A DNA stretch of 64,000 nt from Marispirochaeta sp963667435 (GTDB lineage Bacteria > Spirochaetota > Spirochaetia > JC444 > Marispirochaetaceae). Positions 8,593 through 16,999 of the stretch are shown here, one piece after another; the first letter of the stretch is position 1; the number at the start of each line of letters is the position of its first letter. Under the pieces are notes generated by a model that saw nothing but the letters and a program-made list of their open reading frames with translations, was not told where the DNA came from and searched no databases. The position numbers were made by a program, and so were the translations under genes. The DNA is taken from positions 4,402,001 to 4,466,000 of the forward strand of contig OY763414.1 in NCBI GenBank assembly GCA_963667435.1. The letters are read 5' to 3'.

Positions 8593-10389
8593 ATGACAGC
8601 AAAAAAGATTCTAAAACGGGTTTTCGGTTATTCTTCTTTTCGGGCAAATCAGGAAGAGATTATTAATGCTGTGCTGAAGGGGCAGGATGTATTCGCCTCT
8701 ATGCCCACAGGTGGGGGGAAGAGCCTCTGCTACCAGATTCCTGCTCTGATGTTTGACGGTCTTACTGTGGTGGTTAGTCCCCTGATTGCTCTTATGAAGG
8801 ATCAGGTTGATTCAGCCGCCGCCCTAGGGATTCCCGCTGCTTTTCTTAACAGCAGTCAGAACGCGGATGATGCAATTGATATCTACAGCAGGCTTTACCG
8901 GGGAGAAGTGAAGCTCCTGTATGTTTCTCCGGAACGAATGGCCGTAGATGGTTTCCTTGAAAAGCTTGAACGTTTTAATGTGTGCTTCTTTGCTGTTGAT
9001 GAAGCTCACTGTCTTTCGGAGTGGGGGCATGATTTCAGGCCTGACTACCTGATTCTCTCCGGTCTGAAACAGCATTTTACCCATGTGCCGGTGGCGGCGT
9101 TCACTGCCACTGCAACTTTACAGGTTCAGAAAGATATAATTCGGCTTTTGCAGTTAAAAAAGCCTTTTCTGGTGCGGGCATCCTTTAACCGGAAAGAGCT
9201 TCACTATCAGGTTTTCCCCAAAACCGAGGTCCTCAGTCAGATCAGCGAGATGGTGCGCAATTTTTCCGGACAGTCAGGAATAGTATACCGCCTGAGTAGA
9301 AAGGATACGGAGAAAACAGCGGAGTATCTGAATAAGCAGGGGATTAAAGCCCTTGCCTACCATGCCGGGATGAGCCGGGAGGTGAGAACCCGAAACCAGG
9401 AACTGTTTAATAACGATGAAGTCAGGGTTATTACCGCAACCACGGCTTTCGGTATGGGTATAGATAAAAATAATATTCGTTTTGTTATTCACGGTGATCT
9501 GCCCAAAAGTATGGAAGGTTATTACCAGGAGACCGGCCGCGCCGGTCGGGACGGGGTGGATTCACAGTGCATCCTGTTTTTCAGTAATGGAGATATTCCC
9601 CGGCTCGAATATTTTATCCGTCAGATTGACGATCCGGAAGAACAGAGGAGAAGCCGCGATAACCTTGAAAGGGTAGCCCGGTTTGCATCGGTGAATGTAT
9701 GCCGGCGCCGTCAGATCCTTGAGTATTTTGACGAAAAATCAGATGCAGAGTGCGGAACCTGTGATGTCTGTACCGGATCAACAGGCAAATCAGATGCTGC
9801 CACAGACGCCAGGAAAATCCTCTCCGCAATCTACCGTACCCGGGAGGGATTTGGCATTCAACATATTATTGATATTGTCCGTGGCGCTGATACGGAGAAG
9901 ATACGCAAGAATAATCATTCAGCTCTCAAAACATACGGTGTGGGCAGGGATAAAAGCAAATTCTGGTGGAGTGGTATTGTTTCCGAACTGATCGGACAGC
10001 AGATGATCTATCGGGACAGCGGACACTTTAATGTTCTGAGAATAACACCCTCAGGAAACAGGCTTCTCTTCGGGGATGAGCCTTTCTTTATTCTAAAAAG
10101 AAAAGAACCGGAAAAGAAAAAACGAAGAGCTTCTGCTATGGAACGTGAGTTGTCCGTTTCCAGGGCTGATGAAACCTTGCTGGACAGACTCAAGTCTGTT
10201 CGAACGTCTCTGGCACGGGAAAAACATGTACCGCCCTACATTATTTTCTCGGATAAAACCTTGCTTTATATGGCAGAGATGCTGCCGGAAACCGGAACAG
10301 ATCTATTGAATGTTCCCGGGGTCGGAGAGAAGAAGCTCACCGCCTTCGGCAGTGATTTCCTGGCTGTAATACGGGAGCATCTGGAATAA
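8593..10389 (+). CDS. recQ: ATP-dependent DNA helicase RecQ
   Basis: RecQ-family 3'-5' DNA helicase, 598 residues, the usual bacterial size. Motifs are in order: motif 0 FRANQEEII (about 17-25), Walker A MPTGGGKS (37-44), DEAH box (136-139) followed by CLSEWGHDFRPDY, the SAT-like TATAT, and motif VI QETGRAGRD. The RecQ zinc site is complete: Cys370 then Cys387, Cys390 and Cys393 (CGTCDVC). A winged-helix RQC region follows, and an HRDC domain closes the protein (about 520-598, LLNVPGVGEKKLTAFG). It acts in recombination and replication-fork repair. It starts 21 bases after the coiled-coil gene, perhaps on the same transcript. Confidence 0.96.
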   Translation: MTAKKILKRVFGYSSFRANQEEIINAVLKGQDVFASMPTGGGKSLCYQIPALMFDGLTVVVSPLIALMKDQVDSAAALGIPAAFLNSSQNADDAIDIYSRLYRGEVKLLYVSPERMAVDGFLEKLERFNVCFFAVDEAHCLSEWGHDFRPDYLILSGLKQHFTHVPVAAFTATATLQVQKDIIRLLQLKKPFLVRASFNRKELHYQVFPKTEVLSQISEMVRNFSGQSGIVYRLSRKDTEKTAEYLNKQGIKALAYHAGMSREVRTRNQELFNNDEVRVITATTAFGMGIDKNNIRFVIHGDLPKSMEGYYQETGRAGRDGVDSQCILFFSNGDIPRLEYFIRQIDDPEEQRRSRDNLERVARFASVNVCRRRQILEYFDEKSDAECGTCDVCTGSTGKSDAATDARKILSAIYRTREGFGIQHIIDIVRGADTEKIRKNNHSALKTYGVGRDKSKFWWSGIVSELIGQQMIYRDSGHFNVLRITPSGNRLLFGDEPFFILKRKEPEKKKRRASAMERELSVSRADETLLDRLKSVRTSLAREKHVPPYIIFSDKTLLYMAEMLPETGTDLLNVPGVGEKKLTAFGSDFLAVIREHLE

Positions 10390-10422
10390 AGATACCGTCC
10401 TGAATAGATCAGGACGGTATCT
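10390..10422. terminator. bidirectional terminator between recQ and the minus-strand ABC cluster
   Basis: A perfect 14-bp inverted repeat (10390-10403 with 10409-10422) and a 5-base loop lie between two convergent genes, starting directly after the recQ stop codon. Confidence 0.8.
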
Positions 10423-10437
10423 CTCATGAAGGATGGC

Positions 10438-11070
10438 TCAGTCTGCAACTTCTGCGGTGCCCGGAGCTTTTTCAACTTCAAGCTGAAAAGGTTTAAATCC
10501 GGTACTTTGAAGGGTAACTGAAAAAATCAGCCCATCTGCAGCAGTCCTGTACAGTCCATTGTTATTTCCGGGAAAATGTCCGGAGGCAGTACCATTATCA
10601 AAATGGAGCGTCTCTTTTGTACGCGGCTTTACTGAAAAAGCATGCATGTCTACAAAATACTTTTCCGTTGCCCCTGTTTTCTTGTCGGTAATAGTGATAA
10701 AGCAGGCATCCAGTTCAAGGGCAGTGGTGCCTGTATTTTTCAGGGAAATTTCCAGATGATCGGCAGCCTTGAAGTTATCCTCAACCCTAACATCCGTAAT
10801 CTGTACCGGAAGCGGGGTTGTTGAATTTTCTGATGGAGACATGCCGCTGTCCAAAGGGTTTTTATCCTCGGAATCGGAAATTGAATCGCCGTCTGTATCC
10901 GCCTGGTAGGGATTTGTACCTATAAGCTGTTCCGCATTAAACGGTATTCCATCACCGTCGACATCAGATGATTGCGAACCCGCCTGTGCCGGGGCCTCCT
11001 TCCCGCCCTGGGCGCAAAGAGATACACTTAACAACAACACGATAAGGAAAGAAAAAATAGTTTTGTTCAT
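10438..11070 (-). CDS. exported protein with thrombospondin type 3-like calcium repeats
   Basis: 210-residue secreted or lipid-anchored protein. ATG 11070 is chosen because GAGGAG lies 7-8 bases upstream. A signal peptide ends near LLLSVSLC-AQGG; the Cys could be lipidated under the relaxed spirochaetal lipobox. Residues about 35-70 contain two calcium-loop repeats, DVDGDGIPFNAEQ and DTDGDSISDSEDKNP, like thrombospondin type 3/OmpA linker repeats. The rest is a beta-rich domain (LEISLKNTGTTALELDACFITI). It is last in the minus-strand ABC exporter operon, 19 bases after the permease gene, suggesting a periplasmic or surface partner. Its function is unknown. Confidence 0.8.
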   Translation of the reverse strand: MNKTIFSFLIVLLLSVSLCAQGGKEAPAQAGSQSSDVDGDGIPFNAEQLIGTNPYQADTDGDSISDSEDKNPLDSGMSPSENSTTPLPVQITDVRVEDNFKAADHLEISLKNTGTTALELDACFITITDKKTGATEKYFVDMHAFSVKPRTKETLHFDNGTASGHFPGNNNGLYRTAADGLIFSVTLQSTGFKPFQLEVEKAPGTAEVAD

Positions 11071-11088
11071 AAAATCACTCCTCAAGGA

Positions 11089-12057
11089 TTATTTATTTTT
11101 CATTTCTCTTCTGAGAAACAAAATAATTGACATGATCATGAAAATAACAGGGATAAAAACCAGTACAAGCAGATTGAGGGCTTTGGATGTAACTACCTGG
11201 ATTGTTGTGTAGTCCGAGAAGCCCGGTTTAATGTTCAGGAGGGCAAAGCTCAGACGCTCGAAATGCTTTGTTGGAGACATTTCCTCCAGACCGTTTCGGA
11301 AGTACTCATACCAGGCAAAATGGCTCATAAAAGACTGCTCCTGCGCTTTATCAAGTCCAAGGTAGGAAAAGAAACCGCCGGGGATCTGGTTGTCCAGATC
11401 CATGGTGTCGCCTATCTGGGGTAGGAGAAAAGTGATTACCAGCCAGATAATAATGGTAAGCAGCAGAGCTGATCGGGTGTTTTCCTGCCAGATGGTTAAA
11501 AGCTGACTTAGGGATGAAAAAACAAGCAGGTAGAGCCATACCCCGACGAAGTAGACAGCCATACGGGCTGAATCTGAAGTATTCAAAGCAGAACCTGTAA
11601 GCAGCAACAGCAGGGCATTAACGGTTATATATGAGAGGGCGATAACGATAAACAGAACTATACCGCTGCCGATAAATTTGCCGGTAATTACACTATCCCT
11701 GAATACCGGACGACTGAGTACAAGAGACAGCAGCTTTCCTCTTTTTTCGTTCTGTATGCTGTTCCAGCCAACAAGGATTGCCATCAGAGCTCCAATCATG
11801 GAGGTGTAATTAACAAAATCCTTTGACACTCCAAGAGGATTAAACGAAGGTGGGGGCGGGACTTCAATTTTCCCCATGCTTTGCAGAAGAGCCACAGAAT
11901 CTTTGTAGGCTGTCATTTGCTGGTGCACCTGAAGTGCTCCCAGTACGGTAGAGAGAGCAGTGAGGGCCAGGAAAATGATGAGAATCAGGCGAAAATAGGT
12001 ATCTTTCCAGGAAAGCCGGATTTCATGAGCGGCGATGTGAAATACTGGATTATTCAT
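11089..12057 (-). CDS. ABC-2 type transporter permease (NosY-like), second copy
   Basis: Integral membrane subunit of an ABC exporter, 322 residues. It starts MNNPVFHIAAHEIRLSWKD, then a first helix, a large extracytoplasmic loop (about 45-85) and a core of five more helices. NEKRGKLLSLVLSRPVFRDS is the NosY/ABC-2 cytoplasmic signature that contacts the ATPase. The very C-terminus (FLRREMKNK) is basic and cytoplasmic. It is paralogous to the permease at 12860-13774 (DKTLHIILSRRVYRDQ in the same place), so the exporter is probably a heterodimer. The gene follows the NEW3 gene by 3 bases. Confidence 0.88.
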   Translation of the reverse strand: MNNPVFHIAAHEIRLSWKDTYFRLILIIFLALTALSTVLGALQVHQQMTAYKDSVALLQSMGKIEVPPPPSFNPLGVSKDFVNYTSMIGALMAILVGWNSIQNEKRGKLLSLVLSRPVFRDSVITGKFIGSGIVLFIVIALSYITVNALLLLLTGSALNTSDSARMAVYFVGVWLYLLVFSSLSQLLTIWQENTRSALLLTIIIWLVITFLLPQIGDTMDLDNQIPGGFFSYLGLDKAQEQSFMSHFAWYEYFRNGLEEMSPTKHFERLSFALLNIKPGFSDYTTIQVVTSKALNLLVLVFIPVIFMIMSIILFLRREMKNK

Positions 12058-12060
12058 TTG

Positions 12061-12867
12061 TTATCTCCTTCCATATTTGCGGTTCACTATCAGCAATGCG
12101 GCCAGCCCGGCTGTGATCAGACCAAGAAGGATCATGAGAATCCCGACGGGCTGACGGACATCCACTGCTGCGGCCTGCCTTGTTTTTACCGAATCTCTCT
12201 GAGACAGGGTGACAGTAAGGTTTTTAATTCCCGGGCTTTCGCTTTTTGGAATAAACAGCGTAACTGATTCCCGGACTGTTTCGCCGGGATTTAAGGAAAA
12301 AGGTCCGTTTGAACTGTATTCAGTCTCCCAATGCCTTGGAGTCTGCAAAGACAGGCGAATATCTGCTTCAGGTTTGGTTCCATGGTTGGTGACTGTAATC
12401 GGGATAGTTGCAGATCTGCCCGGCAGGCCTGTTATTTTTCCCGTGGGAACGCCGATATCCAACCGCGATGTCTGCTGAACTGTCAGCAGTTCACGAATGT
12501 CGGATTCTTTCCCATCCGTAGTGGTCAGTTTCACTGCGAAGGGGTATTTTCCCGCCTTTGCTGCAGCAGGGACAGCAAGGGTAAGCTCAACTGCGGCATC
12601 GTCGCCCGGTTGCAGGCTGATGGTTTCTACCGGAGTACGGTTAAATATGAAACTCTGTCTGAAATCCGGTGTGAGCCCTTCGGTTTCAAGTCTGGAAACT
12701 TCCCGTCTTGCCCCGTTATTGAAGAAATGAAGATGAAGCTTGACTTCTTCGCCTGGCATAGCTGTGGTTTCATGACTGATATTGATGTTATTCTCCCGGG
12801 CTGCTGCAGGGATGAAAGAGAATAACAGGAGAAATGTCATTATTGCTAACTGCTGTGTTCTAGGCAT
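12061..12867 (-). CDS. NEW3-domain exported protein with C-terminal membrane anchor
   Basis: 268-residue protein read from ATG 12867, which overlaps the end of the upstream permease gene by 8 bases (translational coupling). It has a signal peptide (MPRTQQLAIMTFLLLFSFIPAAA), then two Ig-like beta domains with the NEW3/NPCBM-associated pattern (AMPGEEVKLHLHFFNNGARR, GRSATIPITVTNHGT). The C-terminus has a transmembrane helix (GILMILLGLITAGLAALLIV) and a basic tail (NRKYGRR). In COG1470-type gene clusters such proteins accompany NosY/NosF-like ABC exporters. Here it is likely the extracytoplasmic partner of the transporter; the cargo is unknown. Confidence 0.82.
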   Translation of the reverse strand: MPRTQQLAIMTFLLLFSFIPAAARENNINISHETTAMPGEEVKLHLHFFNNGARREVSRLETEGLTPDFRQSFIFNRTPVETISLQPGDDAAVELTLAVPAAAKAGKYPFAVKLTTTDGKESDIRELLTVQQTSRLDIGVPTGKITGLPGRSATIPITVTNHGTKPEADIRLSLQTPRHWETEYSSNGPFSLNPGETVRESVTLFIPKSESPGIKNLTVTLSQRDSVKTRQAAAVDVRQPVGILMILLGLITAGLAALLIVNRKYGRR

Positions 12868-13774
12868 TTGAACCGATCTCCTTTGCATTGAAGCTGAGAT
12901 ATACACCGGCACCAACAAGCACAGGCAGTATCAGGATCAGGAAAAGAGAGAAGAGTGGGAAGCCGACGTTCACCTTATCAAGACCGGAAAACAGATAATC
13001 GCCCAGATTACGGAAGTGATATGCCGGAGAGATTGCTTGAATTGCATCAGAGAGCGGGGTGGGTATTAGTGTTGACTGTACAGTCTGGCCCGCAGGGTCA
13101 CTTGCGAGAAGGTAGGTTCTGACACTTCTGCCGATTTCCGGAATTACATAACTTAAGCCAAGCCAGATTGACACGGACGTAAGGAATGCCGGCAGAGAGC
13201 GAAGGAAAACAACTGAGAAAAAGCCGGATAGGAGCAGAAACAGGCTCATGTATACAATAGCAATCAGATGAAAGAATACAAGTAATCCAGCTTCTTTGAT
13301 TCCGAATGATCCTGTTCCGGCAAGTCCGAGGAGGATCAACTCCACCATAAACGCCGCCCAGTGGAGCAGGCTCAGGAGGACGACCCCTCCGGCAATCTTT
13401 CCAGAAATATATTGATCCCGGTAAACCCTGCGACTGAGAATTATATGCAATGTTTTATCACGGTAATCTTCGGAAACCATTCCGTAGCCGAGAAAAATAG
13501 CGAGGAGTGCTCCAACCATCAATACATAATCAATTGAGTTATTCATAATATGCAGGGGCGCAATTTCCGGCATTACCGGTAACGCAGATACTCCACTTTC
13601 TGCACGAAGCTGGGCCGCCAGTTTGAAAGCGGCGATTTCCGTCCTTATTGTGGAACTTCCGGCATATATGGAAATAACGGAGGATGCCAGAAACAAAATG
13701 ATCAGGGAAGTCAGTACTCTGTTTCTGAATACTGAAAGAATCTCGGCTCTGGCGATGGTTAATATGCTTTTCAT
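12860..13774 (-). CDS. ABC-2 type transporter permease (NosY-like), first copy
   Basis: 304-residue ABC exporter membrane subunit. It opens MKSILTIARAEILSVFRNR, has a first helix (LTSLIILFLASSVISIYAG), an external loop, then five more helices. The cytoplasmic segment SEDYRDKTLHIILSRRVYRDQYISG matches the NosY-type coupling region. Its ATG overlaps the ATPase stop by 4 bases (ATGA), so the two are co-translated. It is paralogous to the permease at 11089-12057. Substrate class is not visible; relatives export lipids, copper-site precursors or drugs, or modulate the cell envelope. Confidence 0.88.
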   Translation of the reverse strand: MKSILTIARAEILSVFRNRVLTSLIILFLASSVISIYAGSSTIRTEIAAFKLAAQLRAESGVSALPVMPEIAPLHIMNNSIDYVLMVGALLAIFLGYGMVSEDYRDKTLHIILSRRVYRDQYISGKIAGGVVLLSLLHWAAFMVELILLGLAGTGSFGIKEAGLLVFFHLIAIVYMSLFLLLSGFFSVVFLRSLPAFLTSVSIWLGLSYVIPEIGRSVRTYLLASDPAGQTVQSTLIPTPLSDAIQAISPAYHFRNLGDYLFSGLDKVNVGFPLFSLFLILILPVLVGAGVYLSFNAKEIGSNA

Positions 13775-14508
13775 ACGCCGGCACCCTCCTGCATTACCTG
13801 CAGGTAGATCTGCTCAAGACTTGAACCTTCCGGAAAAAGGGAGAGAACCTGTTCCATCTTTCCTGCATACAGCAGCCGTCCATTCTGGAGAATACCGATG
13901 CTGGTGCAGAGCTGAGCGACTTCGGAGAGCATATGGGTATTCATGAAGATTGTTGTGCCTTCTTCCCGGTTTAGCTCTGCCAGGATGTTTCTCATCTCCA
14001 GGGTTCCCTGAGGATCAAGGCCGGAAGACGGTTCATCCAGAAACAATACCCTGGGTTTATGGAGAATCGCCTGTGCCAGGCCAACCTTCTGACGCATTCC
14101 TTTGGAAAGAAAGCGGACTTTGGTGTCTTTCCATCCAGTGAAATTGAGAACCGACAGGGTATGCTGTACAGCTGCACGTGGATCGCTCAACCCGGAAAGC
14201 CGTGCAAGAAAATTGAGATTTTCTTCCACCGTGAGATCTGCATACAGTTCGACAAGTTCAGGCAGATAACCGATCTGCCTCCGGATCTCCATACTTTCGT
14301 TGAGGATACTTTTCCCATTGATCCATGCATTCCCGCTTGAGGGTTGAAGCAGCGTTGTGAGCATTGAGACCGTAGTGGTTTTTCCTGCTCCGTTGTGTCC
14401 AAGGAATCCGAAAATTTCTCCCTCCGCTACTGTTAGAGACAGATTATCCACTACGGTTCTCTGTCCGTAGGTCCTGGTTAAATCTTCTATCTGAATACTG
14501 TGGTTCAT
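13771..14508 (-). CDS. ABC transporter ATP-binding protein
   Basis: 245-residue cytoplasmic ATPase of the exporter. Walker A GHNGAGKTT is at 37-45, the Q-loop region at about 80 (IGYLPE), the signature LSKGMRQ at about 133, Walker B RVLFLDEP at about 155, and the H-loop at MNTHML. It is most like NosF/CcmA-type ATPases of ABC-2 exporters. An AAGGAG RBS precedes ATG 14508. It leads a four-gene set (ATPase, permease, NEW3 protein, permease) plus the calcium-repeat protein, about 80 bases after the histidine kinase gene, so the two-component system upstream may control it. Confidence 0.93.
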   Translation of the reverse strand: MNHSIQIEDLTRTYGQRTVVDNLSLTVAEGEIFGFLGHNGAGKTTTVSMLTTLLQPSSGNAWINGKSILNESMEIRRQIGYLPELVELYADLTVEENLNFLARLSGLSDPRAAVQHTLSVLNFTGWKDTKVRFLSKGMRQKVGLAQAILHKPRVLFLDEPSSGLDPQGTLEMRNILAELNREEGTTIFMNTHMLSEVAQLCTSIGILQNGRLLYAGKMEQVLSLFPEGSSLEQIYLQVMQEGAGV

Positions 14509-14587
14509 ATGGTTACACTCCTTTCTTCAGTCTGTATTAGACAGTTTAAGGAGCGTTTCTGAGATTTTACTGAGAAAGAGATGGGGC

Positions 14588-15955
14588 TTAGCTAAAATTT
14601 GAAGGAAATATAATTGAGAATTCTGACCCGTTACCCCTGTTGCTGCGTACACTAATTGAGGCACCGAGGGAAGTACAGATATCTTTTGCAATAGCAAGGC
14701 CGAGTCCCGCTCCGCCGTTGTTGCGATTGCGGGCGGAATCTGCCCTGAAGAAGCGGTCAAAGAGGTAGGGGAAGTGTTCCGTGTCTATACCGGAACCATT
14801 GTCTGTTACCGAAATGGTACAGGAATTATCTGTCTCTGACCGGAAGGCAGTTAAAATAATATCAGAACCTTCCGGTGAATACTTGATGCTGTTATCTATC
14901 AGAATGCGTACAACCTGGCGGATCAGCTCCGGATCCGAGTTCATAGGCAGGTTTTCCGGTGTTTTCAACCGGATTCTTTCAGGTTTTTCATGACGGAGGT
15001 AATCCCCTGCTGTTTCTCTCAGAAGTCCGGTCAGGTTGAAATGTTCAATGTCGGGAATAATTTCTCCGGCATCACTTTTTGCAAGGAATAAAAGCCGTTC
15101 TATGAGATTTCTCATACGGTTTGTTTCAGAACGTATTGCTGTCAGTGATTCATCCAGTAATTCAGGATTCTCCCCGGCCCAGCGCTGCAGCATGCCGGCG
15201 TAGCCCTGAATAACAGATAGTGGTGTGCGAAGTTCGTGAGAAGCATCTGAAACAAAGCGCTGCTGACGCTTGAATGAGTTTTCCAGCCTTTCCAGCATGT
15301 TGTTGAAGGAGTTGATCAGGCGGGAGATTTCATCATCTGTTTCTGAAGGGGGAATCCTGTGGGAAAGATCTTCTGCAGAAATGGCATTTGCCCTGGTGGT
15401 TATTAAATCCACTGGTTTTAGAATACGGGTACTGATTCTGTATCCGGTAAATGCTGCCAGGCTTAACCCCAAAAGGTTGGCTATAATAAGCAGTTCCTTC
15501 AGGATGAGGAAGAAACGGTCTTCATCCTCCAGATCCTTGCTTATCTGCAGTATATGCTCGGTTGTTTCAAATTGCAGTGATGTCCGGAATATAAGAAAAT
15601 GGTCTGGTCCTTCCTTCTCCTCCGTTCCGGATGATATTCGCATTTCCCGAATACCGGGACTTTTGCTCAATTGTACACCTTCCCATGGCAGGTTGCTGAA
15701 AAACTTGTTTCCCTCCGGGGTAAAGACTGCCACTTCCAGATTGTGCCCGAGTTCCATATTTTCCAGGGTCGCTGTATTGAGGGGATTCAGTTCATTTATT
15801 CTTGAGTATACACTTCTCAGCTGGTTTTCAACTTCATGGAGTACCATGGTATGCACGGCGAAATAGATAAAAACACTGATAGCACCGAATATCACGGCAA
15901 AAACTATCAGGATATAAAAAGTTATTTTTGCTGAGATGCTGACCTTATTCTTCAT
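14588..15955 (-). CDS. membrane sensor histidine kinase (HAMP, HisKA, HATPase)
   Basis: 455-residue sensor kinase, start ATG 15955 overlapping the response-regulator stop by 11 bases. It has a first transmembrane helix (about 10-32), a periplasmic sensor of about 130 residues, a second helix, a HAMP linker, the H-box FVSDASHELRTPLSV, then N-box, G1 DNGSGID and G2 GGAGLGLAIA. It is a classical OmpR-partner kinase. The sensor domain is not recognisable. Gene order RR-kinase-ABC exporter resembles envelope-stress or antimicrobial-peptide modules, in which the kinase senses the compound that the exporter handles; that is inference. Confidence 0.93.
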   Translation of the reverse strand: MKNKVSISAKITFYILIVFAVIFGAISVFIYFAVHTMVLHEVENQLRSVYSRINELNPLNTATLENMELGHNLEVAVFTPEGNKFFSNLPWEGVQLSKSPGIREMRISSGTEEKEGPDHFLIFRTSLQFETTEHILQISKDLEDEDRFFLILKELLIIANLLGLSLAAFTGYRISTRILKPVDLITTRANAISAEDLSHRIPPSETDDEISRLINSFNNMLERLENSFKRQQRFVSDASHELRTPLSVIQGYAGMLQRWAGENPELLDESLTAIRSETNRMRNLIERLLFLAKSDAGEIIPDIEHFNLTGLLRETAGDYLRHEKPERIRLKTPENLPMNSDPELIRQVVRILIDNSIKYSPEGSDIILTAFRSETDNSCTISVTDNGSGIDTEHFPYLFDRFFRADSARNRNNGGAGLGLAIAKDICTSLGASISVRSNRGNGSEFSIIFPSNFS

Positions 15956-16637
15956 TTCCCCTGAGCATGTATCCAAATCCGCGGACAGTATGGATGAGAC
16001 GAGTTTCAAAATTCCGGTCTATTTTGTCCCGGAGATAACGGATGTATACATCTACGGTGTTGGTTTCTCCGGCGTAATTCCATTGCCACACATTCTCCAG
16101 AAGTGTGTCCCGGCTGAGAACAATATCCCGGTTTTCAATCAGGTATTTGAGAAGATCAAACTCCCTGCGGGTAAGTTGAATTTCACGGCCTTCCCGCTGG
16201 ACGCTTTTTGTCTGCAGATTCATACATAGATCAGCGATGCGGTACTCGGATTTGGACTGGTCGACGGTAACTTTCCTTCGCAGTGCTGCTCTTATCCGGG
16301 CAAGAAGTTCTTCGATTTCAAAAGGCTTTGTAAGGTAATCATCAGCTCCCAGATCCAGACCAAGGACTTTATCGGAAACTGAATCCTTTGCAGTGAGCAT
16401 GATAATCGGAACCTCTGACTCTTTGCGTATTCGGCGGCAGACTTCAACCCCGCTCATCCCCGGCAGCATGAGATCCAGTAAAATAAGGTCCCATTTTTCC
16501 GCACTAAAGGATCCAAGAGCATCGGTACCGTTATTTATTACCCCGATGGAATATCCTTCATGTTCCAGTTCCAGTTCCAGATACCTGGCAATCTGGGGAT
16601 CATCCTCCACCAGCAGTATTCTTGTTTCCTGCTCCAC
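15945..16637 (-). CDS. OmpR-family response regulator
   Basis: 230-residue transcription factor. The receiver domain has the acidic pair ED (11-12), phospho-acceptor Asp55 (LILLDLMLPG) and conserved Lys in LTKPF. The C-terminal winged helix shows LTRREFDLLKYLIENRD and VYIRYLRDKID, typical of PhoB/OmpR. Translation begins at GTG 16637, one base into the stop codon of the small exported protein gene, and ends inside the kinase gene, so all three genes are tightly coupled. Likely targets are its own operon and the exporter downstream. Confidence 0.94.
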   Translation of the reverse strand: MEQETRILLVEDDPQIARYLELELEHEGYSIGVINNGTDALGSFSAEKWDLILLDLMLPGMSGVEVCRRIRKESEVPIIMLTAKDSVSDKVLGLDLGADDYLTKPFEIEELLARIRAALRRKVTVDQSKSEYRIADLCMNLQTKSVQREGREIQLTRREFDLLKYLIENRDIVLSRDTLLENVWQWNYAGETNTVDVYIRYLRDKIDRNFETRLIHTVRGFGYMLRGNEE

Positions 16638-16861
16638 TAATCCTCCTGATCTATATTATCTTCTTTTACGCTCTCTTCTTCCACATCAAAGGCGGAATAG
16701 ATGACCTTTTCTCTACCTGCATCAATAGTAGTCCGGAAATCTGATTTATGCTCTGAAAAGATCCCTTCCTGATCTTTTTCCTGACTGTTGCCGGCAAAAG
16801 CAGAAGGTGTAGCAACAAGCATGGCAAGTATCATAAGGGTAACAATATCTTTTGTTTTCAT
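16637..16861 (-). CDS. small exported acidic protein heading the two-component operon
   Basis: 74-residue protein from ATG 16861, chosen because GGAGG lies 5 bases upstream. A signal peptide (MKTKDIVTLMILAMLVATPSAFA) is followed by about 50 very acidic, low-complexity residues (DVEEESVKEDN). It resembles no named family. As the first gene of a two-component/ABC exporter operon with a one-base overlap to the response regulator, it may be a periplasmic accessory or signal-modulating peptide, loosely comparable in position to CpxP-type accessory factors. That comparison is by context only. Confidence 0.7.
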   Translation of the reverse strand: MKTKDIVTLMILAMLVATPSAFAGNSQEKDQEGIFSEHKSDFRTTIDAGREKVIYSAFDVEEESVKEDNIDQED

Positions 16862-16999
16862 ATTTCCTCCCTGAAGGTGGTATGAACACAAGGTATATCC
16901 TGATTCTGAGAAACAGATGAGAGGAAGGTAATGTTTTGCTGTGAACATGAGCTTCACTCTATTCCCGATAACCCGGTTTTTGTCATACTATTCCTGCAG

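Noticed and set aside
12331..12825. 164-codon plus-strand frame inside the NEW3 gene
   Set aside because: Antisense to a well-supported gene, with no recognisable domain or RBS.
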